NCBI GenBank assembly: GCA_018819135.1
Contig: JAHJQK010000121.1
Location: forward strand, 1-46,919
DNA length: 46,919 nucleotides
Direction of reading: 5' to 3'
Source: Pseudomonadota bacterium
GTDB lineage: Bacteria; Desulfobacterota; SM23-61
Below the pieces are notes generated by a model. That model did not search any database. It was not told the DNA's origin and saw only the letters and a program-made list of their open reading frames with translations. Below, in pieces: positions 23,753 to 31,691 of the stretch. Positions within the stretch are counted from its first letter, which is position 1. Every line of letters begins with the position of its first letter. The translations under genes were made by a program, and so were the position numbers.

Positions 23753-24147
23753 TATTTTCTACCTCCTTTCTTTGCGGGTGTTTGTTTATAGGTTTGGAGG
23801 AATTTTTCCAGACTCCTCAGGTTCCTTTCCATAAAAGGGATCCAATCCCGGAGCAGCTCCTCTCCCTCTTTCGTAATGCGGTAATACCTTCGGGCCGGTC
23901 CTGTACCCGAAGTATCCCAGGTGGAAGAAACAAAGCCGTCCTCGTCCAGTTTCCGCAAATGCCGGTAAACCATTCCGGGGTCCGGCGGCCCGTCGAAAAA
24001 TCCAAAATCCATGATTTTTTCTAAAAGTTCATACCCATAGGAAGGTTTCAGGCGCAAAGCGAGAAGGAGGCAGGGCTGGGTAAAACGTTCTGTCTTCCCT
24101 CCGGGACAGCTGCAACCCGTCTCCCGGCAATCATGGTTTTTGCACAT
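23752..24147 (-). CDS. PadR-family transcriptional regulator with Cys-rich N-terminus
   Basis: This 131-residue winged-helix repressor has the PadR core at about residues 24-100: LLLALRLKPSYGYELLEKI, then PDPGMVYRHLRKLDEDGFV and ARRYYRITKEGEELL. An unusual N-terminal extension holds four cysteines (MCKNHDCRETGCSC), and a fifth is at TQPC. Such a cluster could sense a metal or redox change; this is inference. ATG 24147 is preceded by GAGG at 8 bases. It lies downstream of the MOT1-like transporter and directly upstream of the 47-residue Cys-rich gene. Its own promoter contains a palindrome, so autoregulation is likely. Confidence 0.88.
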   Translation of the reverse strand: MCKNHDCRETGCSCPGGKTERFTQPCLLLALRLKPSYGYELLEKIMDFGFFDGPPDPGMVYRHLRKLDEDGFVSSTWDTSGTGPARRYYRITKEGEELLRDWIPFMERNLRSLEKFLQTYKQTPAKKGGRK

Positions 24148-24175
24148 AAATCAATCCTCTATAGGTTTTAAACAT

Positions 24176-24204
24176 ATATTAGACTAAATCTAATTTTTCG
24201 TCAA
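24176..24204 (-). promoter_or_regulatory. padR promoter with palindromic operator
   Basis: TTGACG (24199-24204), a 17-base spacer and TAATAT (24176-24181) on the minus strand form a good sigma-70 promoter. The inverted repeat ATTAGA-N5-TCTAAT (24178-24194) sits in the spacer and over the -10. Confidence 0.75.
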
Positions 24205-24228
24205 CTGGTTTTTTGGGCAGAAAGCTTT

Positions 24229-25359
24229 TTAAAGCTTTAAGATCTTTTTCTCTACTGCGTAATAGAGAAGAAGGCCGGCGAGGTAGGCTATTCCCATGTT
24301 CCACATGGCCAGGCCCGCGGTGACCAGCATGATATAGACATCGGAACGGCGGTTGCCGATGTCTTTGCTGATGGATGCCAGTTCCAGGCCCGTAAAGAAA
24401 AGGATGACGCCGAGGATGGAGGGAGGAAAGAACTTAAAGATGGTGGCCACGGAATCGCTGAAAAACAACCCCAGGATAAGGACGATCACTCCCAGAATCA
24501 CCAGGGCCCCGCCGGTGCGGGCCCCGAAGCGGACGTGGCCGGCCATGCCCCCCGCTCCATGGCACAAAGGAATTCCCCCGATGGCCGCGCTGAAAAGATT
24601 CATGACGCCATGATCCAGGGCGATCGTTTGGACTTTTGCCGGTCGGTCCGGGAAGAGTTCATTGTTTTCCTCGGCCGTCCCGATGATGGCATTTCCCAAA
24701 GTGAGGGGGGCCTGGGGTAAGCCCAAAATAAGAGTCCCAGCAACCAGATCCTGCCAAGTGAGTTTGCCCAGGTAAACCTCCGGAATTCTCCAACGGGCAG
24801 AAATTTGAGTAAGCTCATTCCAGAGGGAGGGGTTGGAAATCAGGGCAACACCCATGCCAAAGGCCAGCAGGATGAGCATGGCCGGAATCCTCTCCCTAGA
24901 GAGTAAAAAGAAAGTCATGGCGAGGGCCATAATGGCCACCACCGGCTGATCCCCCATCATCTTAATCCCCTCGAGGACAAAAGAAAGCCCAAGTCCTAAC
25001 ATAATGCCGCGAATAATCGGTTTGGCTGTAATCTTGTGGAGCCAGGAGACTGCCCCTGTAAACCCCATGATCAGCCAGAATATCGCTGTAAAAAGCCCTG
25101 AGCCCCAGATCATCCCGTGGGTGATACTCTCCGGGTGGGCGATCGCCATGCCCCCGATTGCCTTCATGGGCTGGACGGGGAAGGGAGTTTTGAAGTACTG
25201 CCCCACGAAAATTTTGAAAACCCCGAAAGCCACTAAGATGCCCAAGGGGTCCATCTTGTTCAAAGTGATGTAAGCGGCCACAAAGGGTATAAAGGTACCC
25301 AAGTCCCCGAAGGCCCCGGCCAATTCCATTCGATTATATTCGTTTCCCAATATGCGCAC
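24229..25359 (-). CDS. MOT1-like sulfate/molybdate transporter
   Basis: This 376-residue inner-membrane protein with about ten to eleven hydrophobic segments belongs to the MFS_MOT1 family (SulP relatives without a STAS domain). Typical blocks are ELAGAFGDLGTFIPFV at residues 12-27, PVQPMKAIGGMAIA near 62, GLPQAPLTLGNAIIGTA near 222 and IPLCHGAGGMAGHVRFGART near 262. The likely substrate is molybdate or a related oxyanion such as tungstate or sulfate. A ModE-like regulator gene lies 86 bp upstream on the same strand, which favours molybdate. The PadR and Cys-rich genes follow downstream. Confidence 0.88.
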   Translation of the reverse strand: MRILGNEYNRMELAGAFGDLGTFIPFVAAYITLNKMDPLGILVAFGVFKIFVGQYFKTPFPVQPMKAIGGMAIAHPESITHGMIWGSGLFTAIFWLIMGFTGAVSWLHKITAKPIIRGIMLGLGLSFVLEGIKMMGDQPVVAIMALAMTFFLLSRERIPAMLILLAFGMGVALISNPSLWNELTQISARWRIPEVYLGKLTWQDLVAGTLILGLPQAPLTLGNAIIGTAEENNELFPDRPAKVQTIALDHGVMNLFSAAIGGIPLCHGAGGMAGHVRFGARTGGALVILGVIVLILGLFFSDSVATIFKFFPPSILGVILFFTGLELASISKDIGNRRSDVYIMLVTAGLAMWNMGIAYLAGLLLYYAVEKKILKL

Positions 25360-25384
25360 GGTGAATAGCTCTCCGCCTTCAGCC

Positions 25385-25411
25385 GTAGGGGCGGGGTGAC
25401 CCCGCCCCTAC
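25385..25411. repeat. Perfect palindrome, GTAGGGGCGGGG type
   Basis: GTAGGGGCGGGG (25385-25396), TGA, then CCCCGCCCCTAC (25400-25411). It lies between the ModE-like gene and the MOT1-like gene and matches the first eight bases of the palindrome at 19249-19276. Confidence 0.85.
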
Positions 25412-25445
25412 ATGGTCGCGGGTCCCTGGAAGGTGAACGCTGTCT

Positions 25446-25778
25446 TTATTTTTTAAAAGCGCCTTTAAACTTACTCGCCACAGATTGGTCTAAACCTTTT
25501 CGAAAAGCATCGTACTGATTTAAGAGTCGTTTTCCCTGAGAGGTCACTTGGGCGCCTCCTCCCTCTTTTCCCCCCACCTGGGTTTCCACCAACTTGATTC
25601 CGGAGCGCCTTTCCATCTTCTGAATGATCCCCCAGGCGTGGCGGTAGGACATGCTGTACTTTTCCGCGGCCTTCTGGATCGATCCCTTTTCATCGATCAT
25701 TTTCAAGAGACCGACCTTGCCGTTTCCGGCGATCACTTCGCCGTCTTTTTCCAGCCACATCTTGTATTTAATTTCCAT
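25446..25778 (-). CDS. ModE-like N-terminal HTH regulator
   Basis: This protein of about 110 residues corresponds to the LysR-type helix-turn-helix domain of ModE. It shows a KVGLLKMIDEKGSIQKAAEK stretch, then MSYRHAWGIIQKMERRSG, then a GGGAQVTSQGKRLL wing, at residues about 18-85. It lacks the C-terminal Mop domains that bind molybdate, so it is one of the short ModE-type regulators common in Desulfobacterota. The ATG at 25778 is chosen for the AGGAGG 4 bases upstream; an upstream frame to 25841 would overlap the promoter. It is adjacent to the MOT1-like transporter and probably regulates it. Confidence 0.88.
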   Translation of the reverse strand: MEIKYKMWLEKDGEVIAGNGKVGLLKMIDEKGSIQKAAEKYSMSYRHAWGIIQKMERRSGIKLVETQVGGKEGGGAQVTSQGKRLLNQYDAFRKGLDQSVASKFKGAFKK

Positions 25779-25812
25779 AACGCCTCCTGATCTAAAAAAT
25801 AAGCGATATGTT

Positions 25813-25841
25813 TTTATAAACCGATCGGTAAGAATTGTCAA
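25813..25841 (-). promoter_or_regulatory. Promoter of the ModE-like gene
   Basis: TTGACA (25836-25841), a 17-base spacer and TATAAA (25813-25818) on the minus strand. A perfect palindrome ACCGATCGGT (25820-25829) fills the spacer and is a candidate operator. The stretch 25842-26075 shows no gene. Confidence 0.75.
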
Positions 25842-26075
25842 GAAAAAGATAAGGCCGGGGGTTTGTACAAACCTATTAAATTCAGTTCCCTTTCGTCAAC
25901 GAACCTTCCAAATTCAAGAGCCTATGTTAGTGGCATTCAAAAAGGTACCAGATTTGGTCATGGTGGTTCCCTCATAAAATAGGAGTAGTCGTAGTTCTCC
26001 CTTGAGCAACTTGTTTAAGGGCAAGTTGGGCCGTGACGTCACTGCAATGTTTTCTTCGTCTACGATTCGATTCCG

Positions 26076-26216
26076 TTATTTCTTGCTTCGATAAGACCTC
26101 CCTTCAAAGGTAATAAACTTTCCATTAAGGCTCAGACGGTCGAGAATGGCCGAGGCCGTAACCGTATCAAAGCTTTTGCCCCAGTCGGAGGGGACCAGGT
26201 TTGTGGTTACAAATAA
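26076..26216 (-). pseudogene. IstB-like ATPase C-terminal remnant (IS21 family)
   Basis: The last 46 codons of an IstB-type helper ATPase are visible: FVTTNL, SDWGKSF, ASAILDRLSLNGKFITFEG, then SYRSKK and a stop. The sequence upstream in the same frame does not match the family, and no istA or terminal repeats are nearby. It is the scar of a lost IS21-type insertion. Confidence 0.8.
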
Positions 26217-26389
26217 GAAAGTCAAAAAAGGTCGGAGGTCCGGAAAAACAGGACCGAGGTTCGAGGGACGAGGCAGGAAGATAAAAAAGCTATGAGTAAA
26301 GGGTGCTGAGTAACAAGCGTGAGAGAGGATCGAGGGTTTTTGGGACGGCAGGTGCTCCCCCGAAAACCATCGCAAGGGAAGATCCGATC

Positions 26390-26623
26390 TTAACAGCCCT
26401 GGCACTCTTTCTTCAAATAATCATGCAGGCGGAGATGGACTGCTTTGGGCAAAGGTTCGTTTCCCGCATATTGGTAAAGCGTAATGGTTTTCTTGAGGGT
26501 GTTTACAAAAATCAGGCACGGATGGCAGTCTTCCATGTGGCTTTCCAAGTCCTGGCAAAGTTTCGGATCCAGCTCACCGTCAAGATATTCGGAAAGTCTC
26601 TCCAGGATTTCTCTGCATTTCAT
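26390..26623 (-). CDS. Zinc-finger anti-sigma factor (zf-HC2)
   Basis: This 77-residue cytoplasmic protein is a stand-alone zf-HC2 domain, the module by which anti-sigma factors hold their ECF sigma partner. The HxxxCxxC ligands are in ESHMEDCHPCLIF (residues about 28-40), and Cys3 lies in the MKCREILE opening. Leu-rich helices follow, and two cysteines end the protein (ECQGC). There is no membrane segment, so it belongs to the soluble class, often redox-responsive. It starts 11 bp after the sigma gene on the same strand, hence the same operon. Confidence 0.9.
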   Translation of the reverse strand: MKCREILERLSEYLDGELDPKLCQDLESHMEDCHPCLIFVNTLKKTITLYQYAGNEPLPKAVHLRLHDYLKKECQGC

Positions 26624-26634
26624 AGCCCTTTTCC

Positions 26635-27234
26635 TTAAATCTCTTTCTGTTTCTTTTTTTCGAAATATTCGGCAAGCATGCCCCGCAAGGTCAGCCGTGC
26701 CCGGTGCAGCCTGGACTTCACCGCTGCTACCGATATTCCCAGGGTCTCCCCGGCTTCGGCGTTGGAGAAGCCTTCGATGTCGCGCAGGATGAAAACCGCC
26801 CGGTATTCGGCCGGCAATTTTTCCAAAGCTTCCAGCATTTTTTCCCTGGATTCTTTACTTAGAAGCGTCTCTTCGGGTAGGTCTGGCCAATCCTGAATCT
26901 GGGAATGTTCTCCTTCTTCATGCTGAGGGAGATATTCCTCGAGAGGCAATAATTTTGACGGCGCAGGTTGGCGATGGCGAATTTTCATCAGGGAAACGTT
27001 GGTGGCCAGGCGGAAAAGCCAGGTAGAAAAGGTCGAGCGGCCTTCAAAATTATTCAGACCCCTGTAAACCTGCAAAAAAGTTTCCTGGAGCGCGTCTTCA
27101 GCATCCTGTTGATTCCGCAACATGCGCATGGACAACCGATAGACTTTCCCTTCATAACGATTCACCAGGGCTTCGAAGGCCTGGAAATCGCCCGCTTTGA
27201 CTTTTTCAACTAAAACTTGATCTGATAAATCCAA
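26635..27234 (-). CDS. ECF RNA polymerase sigma factor
   Basis: This 199-residue protein is a sigma-70 factor of the ECF (RpoE-like) class. Region 2 is at about residues 22-90 (ALVNRYEGKVYRLSMRML, then DAEDALQETFLQVYRGL, FSTWLFRLATN). Region 4 is at about 130-185 (EALEKLPAEYRAVFILRD, then SNAEAGETLGISVAAVKSRL). The Cys-bearing anti-sigma gene follows, so release may occur on oxidation or loss of zinc. Target promoters are unknown. The start ATG at 27234 is the first in frame. Confidence 0.94.
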   Translation of the reverse strand: MDLSDQVLVEKVKAGDFQAFEALVNRYEGKVYRLSMRMLRNQQDAEDALQETFLQVYRGLNNFEGRSTFSTWLFRLATNVSLMKIRHRQPAPSKLLPLEEYLPQHEEGEHSQIQDWPDLPEETLLSKESREKMLEALEKLPAEYRAVFILRDIEGFSNAEAGETLGISVAAVKSRLHRARLTLRGMLAEYFEKKKQKEI

Positions 27235-27282
27235 AATTTAGATGCTTTCCACCGGCAAAAGGTTCAATTAATGGTCTTAAAA

Positions 27283-27310
27283 ACTCTGTGATCTCTGTGT
27301 CCTCTGTGGC
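27283..27310. repeat. CCACAGAG-type repeat
   Basis: CTCTGTGATCTCTGTGTCC followed by CTCTGTGGC is the reverse complement of the unit at 9218-9245. It is a single copy between the crotonase and sigma-factor genes. Confidence 0.6.
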
Positions 27311-27378
27311 TAATTTAAGCCCGACTATATCCGGGAGGAGTCTTTCTTTCAAGAACTTTTCTTATCCGGAAGCGCCAG

Positions 27379-28173
27379 TCAATCATTTTTCCATTGGGGA
27401 TTGCGCTTCTGCGCAAATGCGTTCGGTCCTTCAGAGAAATCATGCGTCCCGATAAGGGTGTTGAAAAGCATGGCTTCGATGCGCAATCCTTCGGTCAATG
27501 GTTCTCCGATCCCGCGCAGAACAGCTTCCTTGTCTGTGCGGATGGCCCCTTGCGGGAACTGGCTGATCAGTTCCGCCAATTCCAGGCAACGTTCCAAAGC
27601 TTTGCCCTTGGGAACCACTTCATTCACCAATCCCACGGATAAAGCATCCGAGGATTTGATCCTCTTTCCCGTAAGGATCAAATCCATGGCCCTCCCCAAC
27701 CCTACTACGCGCCAGAGTCGCTGCGTGCCTCCATCCCCTAAGCCTACGTTCCATCGCCTCTCCAGGCAGCCGAATTCGGCATGCTCGGCGGCAATGCGTA
27801 TATCGGCAGCTAAGGCCATCTCCAGCCCGCCAGCAAAACAACTCCCGTTGATAGCGGCTAAAATGGGTTTAAAGATATCGATCCCCCGGGTAAGCCCCCC
27901 GAATCCTGGCCCGTCATAAGCCCGGCGCCGTTGAAAATGGGCATCCTTTTTGATCATGAAGGGAGGCCAGGCTTTCAAGTCGGCCCCGGAACAGAAAGCC
28001 TGATCCCCTGCCCCGGTAACAATGGCCACAAACGCTTCCTCATCCTCTTTAAATCTGTTCCAGGCCTCGGCCATTTTTTTATCGGTTGCGGGATCGATGC
28101 AGTTCATCACTTCCGGCCGGTTGATGGTGATGATGACCAATCGGTTTTTTTTCTCATAAAGCACTGTCGACAT
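27379..28173 (-). CDS. Enoyl-CoA hydratase/isomerase family protein
   Basis: This 264-residue protein is a crotonase-fold enzyme that acts on acyl-CoA thioesters. The oxyanion-hole segments are AFCSGADLKAW (near residue 60) and NGSCFAGGLEMALAADI (near 110). The catalytic region contains FGCLERRWNVGLGDGG. Glu is present in LERRW, but the second hydratase Glu is not clear (GDGG), so another crotonase reaction such as isomerisation or dehydration is possible. Start: the second of two tandem ATGs (28173), because the AGGGAGG site is about 5 bases from it. It is transcribed alone. Confidence 0.88.
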   Translation of the reverse strand: MSTVLYEKKNRLVIITINRPEVMNCIDPATDKKMAEAWNRFKEDEEAFVAIVTGAGDQAFCSGADLKAWPPFMIKKDAHFQRRRAYDGPGFGGLTRGIDIFKPILAAINGSCFAGGLEMALAADIRIAAEHAEFGCLERRWNVGLGDGGTQRLWRVVGLGRAMDLILTGKRIKSSDALSVGLVNEVVPKGKALERCLELAELISQFPQGAIRTDKEAVLRGIGEPLTEGLRIEAMLFNTLIGTHDFSEGPNAFAQKRNPQWKND

Positions 28174-28191
28174 CATTCCCTCCCTACAAAA

Positions 28192-28272
28192 AAACAGGAC
28201 GCAGATCTTCGCAGAAAAGCATTTTCTCTTTAGGAAATCTTAAAAATCTGCGTGAATCTGCGTCCAAAAAAT
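28192..28272. repeat. GGACGCAGAT inverted repeat
   Basis: AGGACGCAGATCTTCGCAG near 28197 is mirrored by CTGCGTGAATCTGCGTCC near 28265, with an A+T-rich centre. It resembles the inner arms of the longer repeats at 11162 and 32021 but lacks their GTATAGGAA end. Confidence 0.7.
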
Positions 28273-28297
28273 GATATGAAGGGCCAATGCAACTTCT

Positions 28298-29014
28298 TCA
28301 GGCCCGGGGAAGATTTCGAAAATTTTTGGAAAATAATTCGTCCAGCAGCGGGATCTTATCCATATCAATGGTGATTACCCGCAACACCTCTCGTCGTAGC
28401 GGATGCGCCCGGAATTTAGCAACCGCGCGCGCAATGCGCGCCTGGCGCGCCGCTAAATAAGTCTTTACAGCTTTCCTGCGGGCATCTTTACCTCCGATGA
28501 GCTCCGCTCCGAGCGCCACAGCTCCCCCTTCCAAGACGATATCTTCCGATACCCCCAGCTCCGAGTACCAGAGTTTCCGGCCGGTTTTCGAATCCACCAG
28601 AGTGAAACTTCCTTCCATCTTTATATGCACACCTACCTGCCGCCCATAACTAAAAACCCTTACGTAGAGGAGGCCGTCGGCACCGATTAATTCTCCAATT
28701 TTACGGGAGGTCAAGGCTTCAATCTGGCCAGCTTCCTGGATCCCCTGCTGTTGCAGAGCATCGTCGATACGATCAAAATTAATCAAGGCGTATCCTTTAT
28801 CAGCCAGCTCAGCCCGGGCCAGCAAGCGAAAGACAATGGGGGCATCCAAATCACTGGTCTCGTTCAGGGCAGGAAGGACGGCAATCCGGGTTGGCTTTAG
28901 GGCGGTGTAATCCGGGGTCAGCTCATAAAGAGGTGCTGCGCAAGCAGTCAAGATCAGGAAAACGGAAATTAAAACAAGGTTCCATCCTGAAATTTTGGGC
29001 ACCCCCCGGTCCAT
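28298..29014 (-). CDS. DUF799-type lipoprotein
   Basis: This 238-residue lipoprotein has a signal ending in the lipobox LTAC (Cys near residue 25). The mature part fits the DUF799 (GNA1162-like) family: an AVLPALNETSDLDAPIVFRL segment, then LIGADGLLYVRVFSYGRQ near residue 110, and DSKTGRKLWYSE near 140. These proteins sit at the inner face of the outer membrane and resemble TolB N-terminal and CsgG folds. Here no partner gene is adjacent. The C-terminal 40 residues are basic. Start: ATG 29014, with AGGGG about 7 bases upstream. Confidence 0.8.
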   Translation of the reverse strand: MDRGVPKISGWNLVLISVFLILTACAAPLYELTPDYTALKPTRIAVLPALNETSDLDAPIVFRLLARAELADKGYALINFDRIDDALQQQGIQEAGQIEALTSRKIGELIGADGLLYVRVFSYGRQVGVHIKMEGSFTLVDSKTGRKLWYSELGVSEDIVLEGGAVALGAELIGGKDARRKAVKTYLAARQARIARAVAKFRAHPLRREVLRVITIDMDKIPLLDELFSKNFRNLPRA

Positions 29015-29141
29015 CTCTTCACCCCTTAACCAATTCCTGCCTGTTGAAACGCTTCTATGTTACTCCCCGGCTCCTCCAAAATCAAGATAGGAATAGTAAC
29101 TTTGTACTTGCCTGATTTTATAAAATTTCGTAAAATCGCAT

Positions 29142-29249
29142 AAATTAATTTGGACACAGATTTCCACAGATATTCACAGATATTTATTTTTTTGCATTTA
29201 ATATCCTGAAAATCTGTGTTCAATAAGGAAATTCCTATACAATTAAATT
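29142..29249. repeat. GGACACAGAT/GTATAGGAA palindromic repeat, copy 2
   Basis: The element starts AAATTAATTTGGACACAGAT and ends GGAAATTCCTATACAATT. It is nearly identical to 39905-40028, from which it differs mainly by a short deletion near its end and one fewer TTTA unit. Confidence 0.8.
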
Positions 29250-29321
29250 ATTCTGGATTATTATTAGAATTTACCGGCCTCATTCCAGAAGATATTCTCC
29301 TCGGCCATTGGTTTTAACAAA

Positions 29322-29573
29322 ATGATTAAGCAAATCGAGCGGCAAGTGCGGGAGCTGCAAAAAGAATTGGCTGAAACCCAGAAAGAGCGCAATTTGCTCC
29401 GTCTTCAACCTTGTCAGGGCGATCTGGAAATCCGGCAGAAAGAGGAGAGGCTGGACAGCCTTGACACTCGTATTGAATCCCTCAACCAGCAGATCCGGGA
29501 GTTGGAGAAAAAGCGCCGGGAGTTGATGTCCGAAGCCTTAAAGAAATCCGGCCATGAATCTCCCTTTAGCTAA
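29322..29573 (+). CDS. Small coiled-coil protein, function unknown
   Basis: This ORF of 83 residues is almost wholly charged heptads (Leu, Glu, Lys, Gln), with VRELQKELAETQKERNLL at the start and IRELEKKRRELMSEALKK at the end. A single Cys lies near residue 30. It has no clear ribosome-binding site before ATG 29322 and no recognised family. The low-complexity composition makes a chance ORF possible. It lies just upstream of the HU/IHF-like gene in the same direction. Confidence 0.5.
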   Translation: MIKQIERQVRELQKELAETQKERNLLRLQPCQGDLEIRQKEERLDSLDTRIESLNQQIRELEKKRRELMSEALKKSGHESPFS

Positions 29574-29700
29574 ATTTTTTCCTCATGGGAAGGGAGAAAA
29601 AAAATTCTTTAAAATTTTTAGGTTTACATATGAAAAGGGTTCATGATATATTTGGCGAAATTGGAATGAATCATAAACTTTTTCAAGGAGAAGGAGAGAG

Positions 29701-29991
29701 ATGACCAAATTTCAACTTATTCAGAAACTCATGGAAAGGTCGAATACTCTCGCCCAGCAGGATGCCAAAACCATTGCGAACACAATTTTTTCCTCCATGG
29801 CCAACGCTTTGGCCAGGGGGGAGAGGATCGAAATTCGCGGCTTCGGCAACTTCACGGTGAGGACATACCAATCCTATCAGGGTCGAAACCCGCGGACGGG
29901 CAACAAAGTGGATGTTTTGCCCAAAAAACTCCCTTTCTTCAAGGTCGGAAAGGAGCTGAAGGAACGGGTAGATAAGTCATCCACCCGTTAA
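29701..29991 (+). CDS. HU/IHF family DNA-binding protein
   Basis: This 96-residue nucleoid protein bends DNA as a dimer. The family signature GFGNFTVRTYQSYQGRNPRT is at about residues 48-67. It includes the RNPRTG beta-arm whose Pro intercalates into DNA, and KLPFFKVGKELKERV closes the fold. Features such as the N-terminal MTKFQLIQKLMERSN and the Lys-Leu-Pro segment resemble IHF-beta more than HU. A purine-rich ribosome-binding site precedes ATG 29701. It is not linked to a partner subunit here. Confidence 0.93.
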   Translation: MTKFQLIQKLMERSNTLAQQDAKTIANTIFSSMANALARGERIEIRGFGNFTVRTYQSYQGRNPRTGNKVDVLPKKLPFFKVGKELKERVDKSSTR

Positions 29992-30026
29992 CCGCAAGAA
30001 ACTTTTTTTACCTCAAGCAGAGAATT

Positions 30027-30125
30027 TTATTTGCGCTTTCTTCTCTGAATACGGGTCTTTTTCAGAAGTTTGCGATGTTTATGCTTAGCAATTTTCTTCC
30101 GTCTCTTCTTAACGACGCTTCCCAT
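30027..30125 (-). CDS. COX24/AURKAIP1-like 32-residue basic protein
   Basis: This tiny gene encodes 32 residues, with 15 Lys/Arg in the first 23: MGSVVKKRRKKIAKHKHRK, followed by LLKKTRIQRRKRK. The pattern KKRRKK-KHKHRK is that of the COX24/AURKAIP1 domain, found as a short stand-alone protein in many bacteria and linked to the small ribosomal subunit. A GAGGAG site lies 7 bases before ATG 30125, supporting expression. It is convergent with the HU/IHF-like gene. Confidence 0.85.
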   Translation of the reverse strand: MGSVVKKRRKKIAKHKHRKLLKKTRIQRRKRK

Positions 30126-30274
30126 ATATTTACTCCTCGCCTTGGATCAATAAACTGCTAACCCTCTGTAGGTGTATCAAAGTCTTTTCTTAATGTTCCT
30201 GCAAGTTCGGCGCAGCCGGCACGAAACCAGGGGATCGAATTTACCTTCCCTGGGCCGGTCATATTGTTTTCTTC

Positions 30275-31609
30275 CTATTTCGGCCCCATTTTTTTACGCC
30301 AGAATTCCAGCCGCTGGCTAATAATTTTTTCCATCCCCCTGTCCGTCGGGCGGTAATAAGACCGGGGACCGAGTTCTTGGGGGAAATAATCCTGTTTGAC
30401 AACCCCTTCCGGATAATCGTGGGCATATTTGTAGCCTTTACCGTAGCCCAGTTCTCCCATCAATTTAGTGGGCGCATTGCGAATGGGCAGGGGAACGGGA
30501 AGCGCTCCTTTTTCTTTTACATCCGCCCGGGCCTTTTCATACGCCAGGTAGAGCGCGTTGCTCTTCGGTGCGGTTGCTAAGTAAACTGCAGCTTCCGCCA
30601 GAGCCAACTCCCCTTCAGGGAGGCCGACGAAATGGAAGGCCTGCATGGATGCAAGGGCTACGTTCAGGGCTTGCGGGTCGGCCAGGCCAATGTCCTCGGA
30701 GGCAAAACGGACCATGCGGCGCGCCACGTATAAAGGGTCTTCCCCGGCCTCAATCATTCTGGCCAGCCAATAAAGGGCGGCGTCCGGATCGCTTCCTCGC
30801 AGACTTTTATGTAAGGCCGAAATAATATTGTAATGCTCCTCGCCTTCCTTGTCATACAGCAACGCTTTGCGTTGCATGGCTTCTTCGGCGATGGTCAAAG
30901 AAATGAATCTTTGACCATCCGCGTCTGGCGGTGTAGTCAGGACAGCGACCTCTAAGGCGTTCAACGCCACCCGGGCATCTCCATGGGCCATGGCGCTGAG
31001 ATGCTTCAAAGCATCGGGAGCCAATTTCGCCCTCAAACTGCTCAGCCCCTTTTCTTCCTCTTGCAACGCTCGGCTTAAAATAAGACTGATTTCCTCTGGG
31101 TCCAACCCTCGTAAGGTAAGGACTTGGCATCGGGACAAAAGAGCGGAGTTTACTTCGAAAGATGGATTCTCCGTAGTAGCGCCAATCAGAATAATGGTCC
31201 CGCGTTCCACGTGGGGAAGAAAGGCATCCTGCTGGGCTTTGTTGAAACGATGAAATTCATCCACAAAAAGGATCGTACGCCGCCCCTGATGCTTCATTCC
31301 CTCCGCTTCACTAATAACCTGGCGAATCTCCTTAACCCCTGATAAAACGGCGGAGAATGCTAAAAAATGGGATCGGGTAGAGCAGGCAATGATCCTGGCC
31401 AGCGTCGTCTTCCCCGTACCCGGTGGACCCCAGAAAATCAACGACTGCAGCTGATCTTTTTCAATCAAAGAGCGCAAAAAACGGCCCGGACCCAAAATAT
31501 GTTCCTGACCGACAAAATCCTCCAGACGCTCAGGGCGGATTCGGTCCGCCAGAGGAGTGTCTTTCCGCTTTTCTTCTCGTCTCCTCCCCGTGGCTCCGAA
31601 AAGCTCCAT
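30275..31609 (-). CDS. rarA: Replication-associated recombination protein A (AAA+ ATPase)
   Basis: The roughly 444-residue protein is the RarA/MgsA family, a clamp-loader-like AAA+ ATPase acting at stalled replication forks. Walker A is GPPGTGKT (near residue 60), Walker B is ILFVDEFHRF (near 112), sensor 1 is GATTENPSFEVN, and the Arg finger is in SALLSRC. The C-terminal tetramerisation part contains SALHKSLRGSDPDAALYWLA and RRMVRFASEDIGLADP. Its length is normal. ATG 31609 gives the usual M-E-L-F opening. A TTG at 31615 lies at better distance from AAGGAG, so the true start may be two codons earlier. Confidence 0.95.
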   Translation of the reverse strand: MELFGATGRRREEKRKDTPLADRIRPERLEDFVGQEHILGPGRFLRSLIEKDQLQSLIFWGPPGTGKTTLARIIACSTRSHFLAFSAVLSGVKEIRQVISEAEGMKHQGRRTILFVDEFHRFNKAQQDAFLPHVERGTIILIGATTENPSFEVNSALLSRCQVLTLRGLDPEEISLILSRALQEEEKGLSSLRAKLAPDALKHLSAMAHGDARVALNALEVAVLTTPPDADGQRFISLTIAEEAMQRKALLYDKEGEEHYNIISALHKSLRGSDPDAALYWLARMIEAGEDPLYVARRMVRFASEDIGLADPQALNVALASMQAFHFVGLPEGELALAEAAVYLATAPKSNALYLAYEKARADVKEKGALPVPLPIRNAPTKLMGELGYGKGYKYAHDYPEGVVKQDYFPQELGPRSYYRPTDRGMEKIISQRLEFWRKKMGPK

Positions 31610-31691
31610 GAGCAAATAAGTCTCCTTTTAATTTGCGTTTCAGACTACCACAGAATGGGTATCCTTTCAACGCCAATTGAAAACTTGCCCC

